A stretch of DNA of 5,423 nucleotides from Sulfuricellaceae bacterium (GTDB lineage: Bacteria > Pseudomonadota > Gammaproteobacteria > Burkholderiales > UBA9220), in contig JAIOJO010000251.1 of NCBI GenBank assembly GCA_019911985.1, forward strand, positions 1 through 5,423, given 5' to 3'. The position numbers were made by a program, and so were the translations under genes. Positions 1 through 4,828 of the stretch are shown piece after piece; the stretch's first letter is position 1, and the number at the start of each line of letters is the position of its first letter. The notes beneath the pieces are model-generated. The model did no database searches. It worked only from the letters and a program-made list of their open reading frames with translations, and had not been told where the DNA came from.

Positions 1-5
1 CCCTA

Positions 6-111
6 CGGGACGGGGTTTTGCGGGCGCCGGGCGGTGTCGCTCGACGCTTGTGTGGAACGACCACACCGCGCGCCTCGCTTCGTGCCCGGCATCCCGCAAA
101 AACCCGTCGCG
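6..111. repeat. Large imperfect palindrome
   Basis: The left arm pairs with the right arm in blocks: 9-14 with 103-108, 16-24 with 93-101, and 26-32 with 84-90. A perfect 6-bp stem with a 5-base loop sits at the centre (GTGTGG 50-55, CCACAC 61-66). It lies 17 bases beyond the stop of the minus-strand cytochrome gene. It could be a palindromic mobile repeat or a stable 3' structure on that transcript. There is no clean T-run at its end, so I do not call it a terminator. Its left boundary may lie outside the window. Confidence 0.55.
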
Positions 112-127
112 ACCCCGTGCGACTTAA

Positions 128-310
128 TCAGAGGCTCCTTAGATAGCTGGGATTGTTAGCAGTGTACCTGACTGCGGAAGGGCCGCCGTGGCAATTCATG
201 CAGTAGTTTTCGAAAGAAGTTCGTCCGGCGTCTATGCTTCCGGCCATAGCCGCTCCCGCGAGCAGGCCGCACAAGCCCGAACAACTTTGCACCCAAAACC
301 GGTATTTCAT
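128..310 (-). CDS. Short, probably truncated secreted c-type cytochrome
   Basis: This encodes a 60-residue precursor. Residues 1-23 look like a Sec signal peptide: Lys/Arg near the start, then a hydrophobic Gly/Ala/Leu stretch ending in AMA before Gly-Ser. The mature part opens with an amphipathic segment (DAGRTSFENY) and a haem-attachment motif C37-M-N-C40-H41, the usual N-terminal layout of a class I cytochrome c that carries electrons in the periplasm. Only 19 residues follow the CXXCH. The C-terminal helix and the distal Met ligand of a normal class I domain are therefore missing, and the other two frames also stop quickly. I infer a 3' truncation, perhaps by the repeat DNA that follows. 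The start at 310 is preferred over the upstream in-frame ATG at 367 because it puts the signal peptide at the N-terminus and has AAGGGG just upstream. It could be a pseudogene or, less likely, a genuine mini-cytochrome. Confidence 0.6.
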   Translation of the reverse strand: MKYRFWVQSCSGLCGLLAGAAMAGSIDAGRTSFENYCMNCHGGPSAVRYTANNPSYLRSL

Positions 311-598
311 AAGCCCCTTCGTGCCCCTTCTCTCGATGTCATGCCCAGCCCTAGACCCGTGTGTCATCGCCCGGCATTCTAATCAAGCTTTGTAAGCGAA
401 GAATTTCAGATTGTTACCAAATGTTTACGCGACGCGGAAGTTAGAAGAAGCCGGAAAAGAAAGGTTCTCAATGATAGAATTCGCGTTTGTCGGACCATCG
501 ACGCGCGCTCCCGTCCGGCAAGCAAACCGCCTCACGGCAGCACGCCCCGGATTCGATTTCGTTGCATCCGGGCTTGCCGCAGGGCTACTTCGGGATTA
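311..598. other. Gene-poor intergenic region
   Basis: This stretch is more AT-rich than its surroundings between about 380 and 480, and should contain the promoters of the divergent flanking genes. On the minus strand a TAGAAT hexamer (complement of 376-381) could be the -10 of the cytochrome gene, but no convincing -35 accompanies it. On the plus strand a 42-codon reading frame runs from an ATG at 471, preceded by AAAGG, to a TAA at 597-599. It has no recognisable motif and its stop lies at the edge of the mobile element, so it may be a remnant or chance. I see nothing else here. Confidence 0.4.
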
Positions 599-629
599 AG
601 AAGCTGTCTTAATAAATCCTGAGCCCGCG

Positions 630-728
630 CCGGCGGCAAGCGGGTTTCAGGGCGCGACGCGGGTCGCGCGGTTTGGTTATTCCCAATAAGCGGCCCGCAA
701 CAAAGTCCTGGAGCCCGCTTGCCACCGG
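630..728. repeat. Inverted repeat 630-644 / 714-728
   Basis: The 15-base arms are complementary at 14 positions and centre on GGCAAGCGGG and its complement. They enclose the left end of the inner element and the short 652-669 hairpin, adding to the unusually dense fold potential of this non-coding block. Confidence 0.5.
652..669. repeat. Short GC-rich hairpin inside the element
   Basis: GCGCGAC at 652-658 pairs with GTCGCGC at 663-669 around a four-base loop. It overlaps the left edge of the inner inverted repeat, so it competes with that longer pairing. Confidence 0.5.
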
Positions 729-857
729 CCCGGAGCGTGGTTGTTGCCGATTTATCGGCTTTACAACCACGGCCTACCCCTTGCGGGTGGAGGGTTGCGG
801 CGCTAAGCCCGCGAGGGCGTCGTTACGGCTCGCTGATTTGGAATAACCAAACCGCGC
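666..857. mobile_element. Possible nested inner element with 27-bp inverted ends
   Basis: Positions 666-692 and 831-857 are inverted repeats matching at 25 of 27 positions, including an uninterrupted 18-bp block, GCGCGGTTTGGTTATTCC, at 666-683 and its complement at 840-857. The ends are unrelated in sequence to the outer 24-bp repeats, which suggests one palindromic element inserted into another. The enclosed 190-odd bases encode nothing recognisable. The alternative is that both inverted repeats belong to a single complex element. Confidence 0.5.
737..770. repeat. Stable two-part hairpin
   Basis: GTGGTTGT (737-744) pairs with ACAACCAC (763-770). Inside it, GCCGAT (746-751) pairs with ATCGGC (754-759) around a two-base loop, with small unpaired bulges between the stems. 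It sits near the middle of the inner element. If the region is transcribed this would be a strong RNA hairpin. Confidence 0.55.
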
Positions 858-889
858 TCGCCGCGCCTAGCCCTCACGGGCTTAGCGCC
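799..889. repeat. Inverted repeat 799-818 / 870-889
   Basis: The arms match at 19 of 20 positions, including an exact 13-bp outer block (GGCGCTAAGCCCG and its complement). The pairing crosses the inner-element repeat: 831-857 lies inside this hairpin while its partner 666-692 lies outside. The two pairings therefore cannot both form as simple nested stems. Confidence 0.55.
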
Positions 890-960
890 TCCTTGTCCTC
901 GGGTGAAGTGGCCGGGGGAACGCGGGATCAGGATTTATTAAGACAGCTTCTAAGGCTAGG

Positions 961-3000
961 ATGCAGCATCGCTCGGACACTCCACACACCCCATCGGCGG
1001 CTTTCCCCGCCCTGCCGCTGCTACTCCAAGCCGCGGATCGGCTGGCCCAAGGCCAAGCCGAACAAGCCCTGCGCTTGGCCCTGGAAGGTTTGGCCGCCGG
1101 CCCCGACGCCGACCTGTGCAACCTCGCCGGGATTTGCGCCGCGACGCTCGGCGACGAGGCCCAAGCCGAAGCGTTTTGGCGCCAAGCCACGGCGCTCCGC
1201 CCGGCATTTGCGCAGCCGCACTTCAACCTGGGAATTTTGCTGGCGGGCCGCAAGGATGCGGCGCAAGCGGAGCAATGCTACCGCCAGGCCATTGCGCTCG
1301 ACCCCGGCAACGCGGCCGCCCGCCTCAACCTGGGCGTCTTGCTGAGCAAGGCCGGGCGGGTGGACGAGGCCGAAGGCTGTTACCGTCGGGTTCTTGCCCT
1401 CGACCCCGGCAACGCCGGGGCTTACCTCAATCTGGCGGTGCTGGCGGCGCGGAACGGGCGGGTGGACGAGGCCGAACGCGGCTACCGGCAGGCCATCGCG
1501 CTGGCTCCCGGGGATGCCGCCACGTATTCCAATCTCGGCGCCTTGCTGGCCAAGCTGAAAAGGAACGAAGAAGCCGAGCAATGCTACCGGCAAGCCATCG
1601 CCTTGAACCCCGGAAGCGCGAGCGCGCATTCCAATTTCGTGATTTTATTGGCCGGCCTGAAGCGCGAAAACGAGGCCGAGCAGCACTACTGGCAAGCCCT
1701 GGCGCTCGATCCGCGGAACGCGGAGGCGCATAGCAACCTCGGCCTCGTGCTGGAGACGCTGGGGCGCGAAGAAGAGGCCCTGCTGTGCCATCGAAAGGCC
1801 GCCGAACTCCAGCCCGGCTGCGCGGAAATCTATTCCAACCTGGCGAACTTACTGGCCCAGGCGGGGCGCGCAAACGAGGCCGAGCAACACTACCGCCAGG
1901 CGATCGCCTTGCACCCGCGAGGAGCGATAGGGCATTCCAACCTGGGCGTTCTGCTGGCCGCCTGCCGCCGCGACGGCGAAGCCGAAGCCTGCTTCCGCCT
2001 GGCCTTGAGCCTAGCCCCGGACTACCCGCTCGCCCGTCTCAATCTAGGCTTCCTGCTGCTCGCCCAGGCGCGCTTCGGCGAAGGCTGGGCGCATCACGAA
2101 GCGCGCTACTCCGCCGAATTGTCCGACAATCCCATTGCCCTCCCCCGGCTGCCTTATCCGCAATGGCGGGGCGAATCGCTGGCGGGCAAGTCCTTGCTGG
2201 TTTGGCCGGAGCAAGGCCTGGGCGACGGCATCCAGTTCTGCCGCTACGCGACGCTACTCAAAGAGCGCGGGGCGGCGCATATCACGCTGGTGTGCAGGCC
2301 GCCGCTGAAAAACCTGCTGCAGTCGCTGGACGGCTGGGATGCCTTGATGACCCCCGGCGAAGCCGCCCAAGCGCTGCCGCCTCACGACTTTTGGACTTTC
2401 CTGCTGAGCATTCCGCTCTATTGCACACCCGATTCCGTCGGCATCCCGGCGCGGATTCCCTACCTGTTTGCGGCACCCGAGCGCATCGCGCGCTGGTCGC
2501 GGTACGTGCCGCCGGGCGGGTTCCGCGTCGGCTTGGCCTGGCGCGGCAACCCGGCGCACGCGAACGATGCCTACCGTTCCTTGCCCGGCTTGGCGGCGCT
2601 GGCGCCGCTGTGGGCGGTTCCCGGCGTGCGTTTCGTTAGCCTGCAAAAGGGCGGCGGCGAGGACGAAGCGCTCCACCCCCCGGCGGGCCAGCCCTTGACT
2701 CCTCTGGGTTCCGATCTGGCCGATTTTGCCGACACGGCGGCGGTGGTCGCGCAGCTCGATTTGGTGATTTGCGTCGATACCGCGCTAGCCCACTTGGCGG
2801 GAGCCTTGGGCAAGCCATGCTGGGTGATGCTGCCGGCGCATAAAACCGATTGGCGCTGGCAGCGCGGGCGCAGCGATTCGCCGTGGTATCCCGGCGCCGT
2901 CCGGCTGTTTCGCCAGCAGGACGGCTCGGACTGGCAAGGGGTCGTCGCGGAAATCGCACAAGCCCTAAAAAGCTGTCTTAAAAAATCGAACTCCGCGTAG
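961..3000 (+). CDS. TPR repeat protein with GT-B (GT9-like) glycosyltransferase domain
   Basis: This encodes 679 residues. After an Ala/Leu-rich lead and one degenerate repeat near residue 51, about nine TPRs run from residue 85 to 390. The N-L-G/A core begins at N89, 123, 157, 191, 225, 259, 293, 327 and 361, an exact 34-residue period. The C-terminal part resembles GT9 (ADP-heptose:LPS heptosyltransferase-like) GT-B proteins: WPEQGLGDGIQFCRYA (415-430) recalls the N-terminal nucleotide-fold loop, and VDTALAHLAGALGKP (605-619) is the counterpart of the family's DTGxxHLAAALGxP sugar-nucleotide motif. A DWRW motif (630-633) follows. TPR plus glycosyltransferase proteins are usually cytoplasmic and may modify proteins or surface glycans; the acceptor and donor here cannot be told. 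No signal peptide or membrane segment is evident. The ATG at 961 is the first start in the open frame and has AAGG five bases upstream. The last ten residues and the TAG come from the repeat element at 2967-3099. Confidence 0.85.
   Translation: MQHRSDTPHTPSAAFPALPLLLQAADRLAQGQAEQALRLALEGLAAGPDADLCNLAGICAATLGDEAQAEAFWRQATALRPAFAQPHFNLGILLAGRKDAAQAEQCYRQAIALDPGNAAARLNLGVLLSKAGRVDEAEGCYRRVLALDPGNAGAYLNLAVLAARNGRVDEAERGYRQAIALAPGDAATYSNLGALLAKLKRNEEAEQCYRQAIALNPGSASAHSNFVILLAGLKRENEAEQHYWQALALDPRNAEAHSNLGLVLETLGREEEALLCHRKAAELQPGCAEIYSNLANLLAQAGRANEAEQHYRQAIALHPRGAIGHSNLGVLLAACRRDGEAEACFRLALSLAPDYPLARLNLGFLLLAQARFGEGWAHHEARYSAELSDNPIALPRLPYPQWRGESLAGKSLLVWPEQGLGDGIQFCRYATLLKERGAAHITLVCRPPLKNLLQSLDGWDALMTPGEAAQALPPHDFWTFLLSIPLYCTPDSVGIPARIPYLFAAPERIARWSRYVPPGGFRVGLAWRGNPAHANDAYRSLPGLAALAPLWAVPGVRFVSLQKGGGEDEALHPPAGQPLTPLGSDLADFADTAAVVAQLDLVICVDTALAHLAGALGKPCWVMLPAHKTDWRWQRGRSDSPWYPGAVRLFRQQDGSDWQGVVAEIAQALKSCLKKSNSA
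1213..2130 (+). repeat. Tandem 102-bp (34-codon) TPR-coding repeats
   Basis: About nine in-frame units each encode one TPR. The eleven-residue helix-B segment AEQCYRQAIAL at residues 103-113 recurs identically at 205-215 and, with one change (C to H), at 307-317. Repeats 1, 4 and 7 are therefore most alike, hinting at duplication of a three-repeat (306-bp) block. The ninth unit (357-390) is degenerate and merges into the catalytic region. Confidence 0.75.
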
Positions 3001-3099
3001 GAGCGACCTCCCGGTCGCGATGGCGTTCTGGAAATCGCGACCGGGAGGTCGCTCCTACCAGCATTTCCAGCCTTGGAGGAATTTTTAAAACGGCTTCTT
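2967..3099. mobile_element. Short MITE-like element with ends related to the 599-951 element
   Basis: Positions 2967-2987 (AAAAAGCTGTCTTAA then A-rich) are an imperfect inverted repeat of 3079-3099, whose complement begins AAGAAGCCGTTTTAAAAATT; about 17 of 21 positions match. Both ends align with the perfect ends of the larger upstream element, giving four related termini in the window. The core is a perfect palindromic repeat at 2997-3058. The left end lies inside the TPR-glycosyltransferase reading frame. The right end lies about 40 bases before the ABC ATPase start. No coding capacity or transposase is seen. A TA (2966-2967) abuts the left end, but the right side has TG, so no clean target duplication survives. 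Confidence 0.6.
2997..3058. repeat. REP-like palindrome with 25-bp perfect arms
   Basis: The arm at 2997-3021, beginning GTAGGAGCGACC, is the exact reverse complement of 3034-3058, with a 12-base loop. GTAGGAGCG palindromes of this kind are known as dispersed REP-type repeats in many proteobacteria, where RAYT (TnpA-REP) enzymes are thought to mobilise them. The TAG stop codon of the upstream gene is bases 2-4 of this repeat. A transcript through here would form a very strong hairpin, but no T-run follows directly, so it is not a typical intrinsic terminator. It could still shield the 3' end of the upstream mRNA. Confidence 0.8.
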
Positions 3100-3124
3100 G
3101 GCTTGCTTTGCGGACGCACTCTAT

Positions 3125-3130
3125 AGGAAA
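3125..3130 (+). promoter_or_regulatory. Ribosome-binding site for the ABC ATPase
   Basis: AGGAAA lies nine bases before the ATG at 3140. This supports that start over an in-frame ATG at 3098, which falls in the terminal repeat of the mobile element and would add 14 residues unlike the family. Confidence 0.55.
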
Positions 3131-3139
3131 CTCGTCGCC

Positions 3140-3973
3140 ATGAACCCTGCAGAAAACGGCGCGCAGCAAACCCCCGGCGCCTATGCCATCGAGACACTTG
3201 AATTGAGCCGCCGCTTCGGCGCCGTCGCCGCCGTGGATCGGGTGAGCCTCGCGGTGCCCTACGGCGGGATATTCGGCCTGCTCGGGCCGAACGGCGCGGG
3301 GAAAAGCACCCTCATCAAGATGCTCACCACGCTGCTCAAGCCGTCGGAGGGAACGGCGCGCGTCGCCGGGTTCGACATTGTGCAAGCGCCTGCCGAGGTC
3401 AGGAAAAGGATAGGCTACGTGCCGCAACTGCTGTCCGCCGACGGTGCGCTCAGCGGATTCGAGAATCTCACGCTGTCCGCCAAGCTCTACGGCATTCCTC
3501 GGACGGAACGGAAATCGCGCGTCGATGAAGCCTTGCGTTACATGGGGCTGACGGACGCGGCGCGGCAACTGGTCAAGAAATACTCCGGCGGAATGATACG
3601 GCGGCTCGAACTGGCGCAGGCGATGCTGCACCGTCCGGCGATTCTTTTTCTCGACGAGCCGACCATCGGCCTCGACCCGGTGGCCTGCCTGAGCGTATGG
3701 GAGCGGCTGCGGGCGCTGAACCGGGAGCACGGCATGACCATCCTGATGACGACGCATTTCATGGACGAAGTCGATGAGCTTTGCGATGTCGTGGCGATTC
3801 TTCACCAAGGCCGCTTGGCGGCAAGCGGCAGCCCCGCCCGGTTGAAGGCGGCCGTGGGCGAGGGTGCGACGATGACCGACGTATTCGCCCACTTCAGCGG
3901 CGGCAGCCTCGAAGAGGAAAGCGGCTACCGCGATGCCAGGCAGACCCGCATGACCGCGAAGCGCCTGGGATGA
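3140..3973 (+). CDS. ABC transporter ATP-binding protein, DrrA/ABC-2 exporter type
   Basis: This 277-residue nucleotide-binding subunit should sit on the cytoplasmic face and power export through the partner permease. All key motifs are intact: Walker A GPNGAGKST (49-57), Q-loop Gln96 in YVPQ, signature YSGGM (148-152), Walker B ILFLDEP (168-174) with catalytic Glu173, GLDP D-loop (177-180) and switch His206. The length and the C-terminal segment TMTDVFAHFSG (244-254) match the daunorubicin-resistance DrrA-like group, whose tail normally reads like LEDVFxxxTG. Proteins of this group export drugs, lipids or glycans; the substrate cannot be read from the sequence. Its stop overlaps the next gene's start by 4 bp (ATGA), indicating translational coupling. 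No convincing promoter is seen in the repeat-filled gap before it. Transcription may come from within or upstream of the element. Confidence 0.93.
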   Translation: MNPAENGAQQTPGAYAIETLELSRRFGAVAAVDRVSLAVPYGGIFGLLGPNGAGKSTLIKMLTTLLKPSEGTARVAGFDIVQAPAEVRKRIGYVPQLLSADGALSGFENLTLSAKLYGIPRTERKSRVDEALRYMGLTDAARQLVKKYSGGMIRRLELAQAMLHRPAILFLDEPTIGLDPVACLSVWERLRALNREHGMTILMTTHFMDEVDELCDVVAILHQGRLAASGSPARLKAAVGEGATMTDVFAHFSGGSLEEESGYRDARQTRMTAKRLG

Positions 3974-4749
3974 ACGCGACCGTGGACTTCCTCGTCAAGA
4001 GCCTGGCAATCGCGCAGATGGAGCTGAAAAAGCTCTTGCGCGACCCGATGGAGCTGTTTTCCCGCGCGGTGCAGCCGGTGCTGTGGCTGGCCGTCTTCGG
4101 CCAGGTGTTCAGCCAAGTGCGCGGGATACCCATCGGCAACATCAGCTACCTGGCCTTCATGACCCCCGGCATTCTCGCGCAGAGCGTGTTGTTCTCCGCG
4201 ATCTTCTACGGCATCGCGGTCATCTGGGAGCGCGACCTGGGCATCGTCCACAAACTGCTGGTGAGCCCTAGCCCGCGCAGCGCGCTGGTATTCGGCAAGG
4301 CCATCGCCGCCGGATTCAGGGGTCTGGTGCAGGCGGCGATCATTTACCTGATCGCGTTTGCGATGCACATTCCCATCCGCACCGGGCCGGTGCCGGTGCT
4401 CGGCGTTCTCGCCGCCGTCGCGCTCGGATCGGCGGTCTTCGCGACCTTCTCCCTGATCATCGCCTGCCTCGTCAAGACGCGCGAGCGTTTCATGGGCATC
4501 GGCCAGGTCATCACCATGCCGCTCTTTTTCGCCAGCAACGCCATCTACCCGCTGTCGCTGATGCCCGATTGGCTCAGAGCGGTGGCGCGCTTGAACCCGC
4601 TGACCTACCTCGTCGATGCCTTGCGCATGCTGATGATAGCGGGCGGGCAGGGCACGCACAGCCTGGCCGCGAACTTCGCGGTGCTGGGCGGGGTGTTCGC
4701 CGTGTTCGTGATGATTGCGGCGAGGCTCTACCCGACCTTGATCGAGTAA
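3970..4749 (+). CDS. ABC-2 type membrane permease
   Basis: This 259-residue integral membrane subunit forms the export channel for the ATPase encoded just upstream. About six hydrophobic segments are visible, near residues 31-52, 61-84, 115-135, 140-168, 176-196 and 235-254. An amphipathic N-terminal stretch (EL KKLLRDPMELF) precedes the first, as is usual for the family. The segment running from about 182 to 219, with the landmarks FFASNAIYPLSLMP and LNPLTYLVDALR, is the ABC-2 (DrrB/NodJ-like) signature region before the last helix. Family proteins are typically 250-280 residues, so it looks complete. It starts at ATG 3970 inside the ATPase stop, with only a weak purine-rich site before it, so its translation probably depends on the upstream gene. 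Two such subunits are expected per transporter. Confidence 0.92.
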   Translation: MNATVDFLVKSLAIAQMELKKLLRDPMELFSRAVQPVLWLAVFGQVFSQVRGIPIGNISYLAFMTPGILAQSVLFSAIFYGIAVIWERDLGIVHKLLVSPSPRSALVFGKAIAAGFRGLVQAAIIYLIAFAMHIPIRTGPVPVLGVLAAVALGSAVFATFSLIIACLVKTRERFMGIGQVITMPLFFASNAIYPLSLMPDWLRAVARLNPLTYLVDALRMLMIAGGQGTHSLAANFAVLGGVFAVFVMIAARLYPTLIE

Positions 4750-4770
4750 GCGGGCTGCCGAGCGCGGGCC

Positions 4771-4799
4771 TTGCCGGGGAAGCGAGTCGCCCCTATACT
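4771..4799 (+). promoter_or_regulatory. Sigma-70-type promoter for the TetR gene
   Basis: TTGCCG (4771-4776) and TATACT (4794-4799) are separated by 17 bases. They match the -35 consensus at four of six positions and the -10 at five of six. The predicted start of transcription is near 4806, giving a leader of about 23 bases before the ATG at 4829. Confidence 0.6.
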
Positions 4800-4814
4800 A
4801 ACCGGTCGGTCAGT
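4797..4814. promoter_or_regulatory. Probable TetR-family operator
   Basis: ACTAACCGGTCGGTCAGT is an 18-bp palindrome matching its own complement at 14 positions. It overlaps the end of the -10 and covers the predicted transcription start. The position and the ACCGGTCGGT-style core are typical of autorepressed TetR/AcrR genes. A repeated GTCAGTCAGTCA run extends beyond it to 4820. Confidence 0.55.
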
Positions 4815-4828
4815 CAGTCAAGAGCGCC

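Larger units (their letters stand above)
599..951. mobile_element. MITE-like non-coding element with 24-bp terminal inverted repeats
   Basis: Positions 599-622 are the exact reverse complement of 928-951. The shared end includes AGCTGTCTTAATAAATCC. The interior has no plausible protein and is dominated by inverted repeats. TA (597-598) precedes the left end, and TA (951-952) overlaps or follows the right end, which would fit a two-base target duplication of the IS630/Tc1-mariner type. A TAAG direct repeat (597-600 and 951-954) is an alternative. No transposase is present, so it would depend on one supplied in trans. It ends about ten bases before the ATG of the TPR-glycosyltransferase gene and may separate that gene from its original promoter or provide part of the new leader. 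The parent family is not recognised. Confidence 0.75.

Noticed and set aside
471..599. 42-codon plus-strand reading frame with AAAGG before its ATG
   Set aside because: It has no recognisable motif or signal, and its stop lies at the element boundary; kept only as a note in the intergenic entry.
719..1345. 208-codon plus-strand reading frame overlapping the element and the TPR gene
   Set aside because: It lies in a different frame from the TPR gene, spans inverted-repeat DNA, and its product is Arg/Pro-rich without a motif: a GC-rich shadow frame.
1213..2130. Regular repeats as a CRISPR array
   Set aside because: The 102-bp period is an open frame of TPR codons without spacers.
2997..3090. 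Intrinsic terminator after the TPR gene
   Set aside because: The hairpin is strong but no T-run follows it directly; the nearest T-rich stretch (3082-3086) is more than 20 bases away and belongs to the terminal repeat.
3098..3127. TTGGCT - 18 bases - TATAGG as promoter of the ABC operon
   Set aside because: Transcription would start about six bases before the ATG and remove the ribosome-binding site.
3098..3139. Upstream in-frame ATG giving a 14-residue longer ABC ATPase
   Set aside because: It begins inside the mobile element's terminal repeat; the ATG at 3140 has AGGAAA at good spacing and gives the family's usual N-terminus.
3925..4659. Long minus-strand reading frame opposite the permease
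   Set aside because: It is His/Arg/Glu-rich with no domain, and is antisense to a clear ABC-2 permease: a codon-bias shadow.
4750..4793. Terminator between the permease and the TetR gene
   Set aside because: The gap is GC-rich, but I found no stem followed by a T-run.
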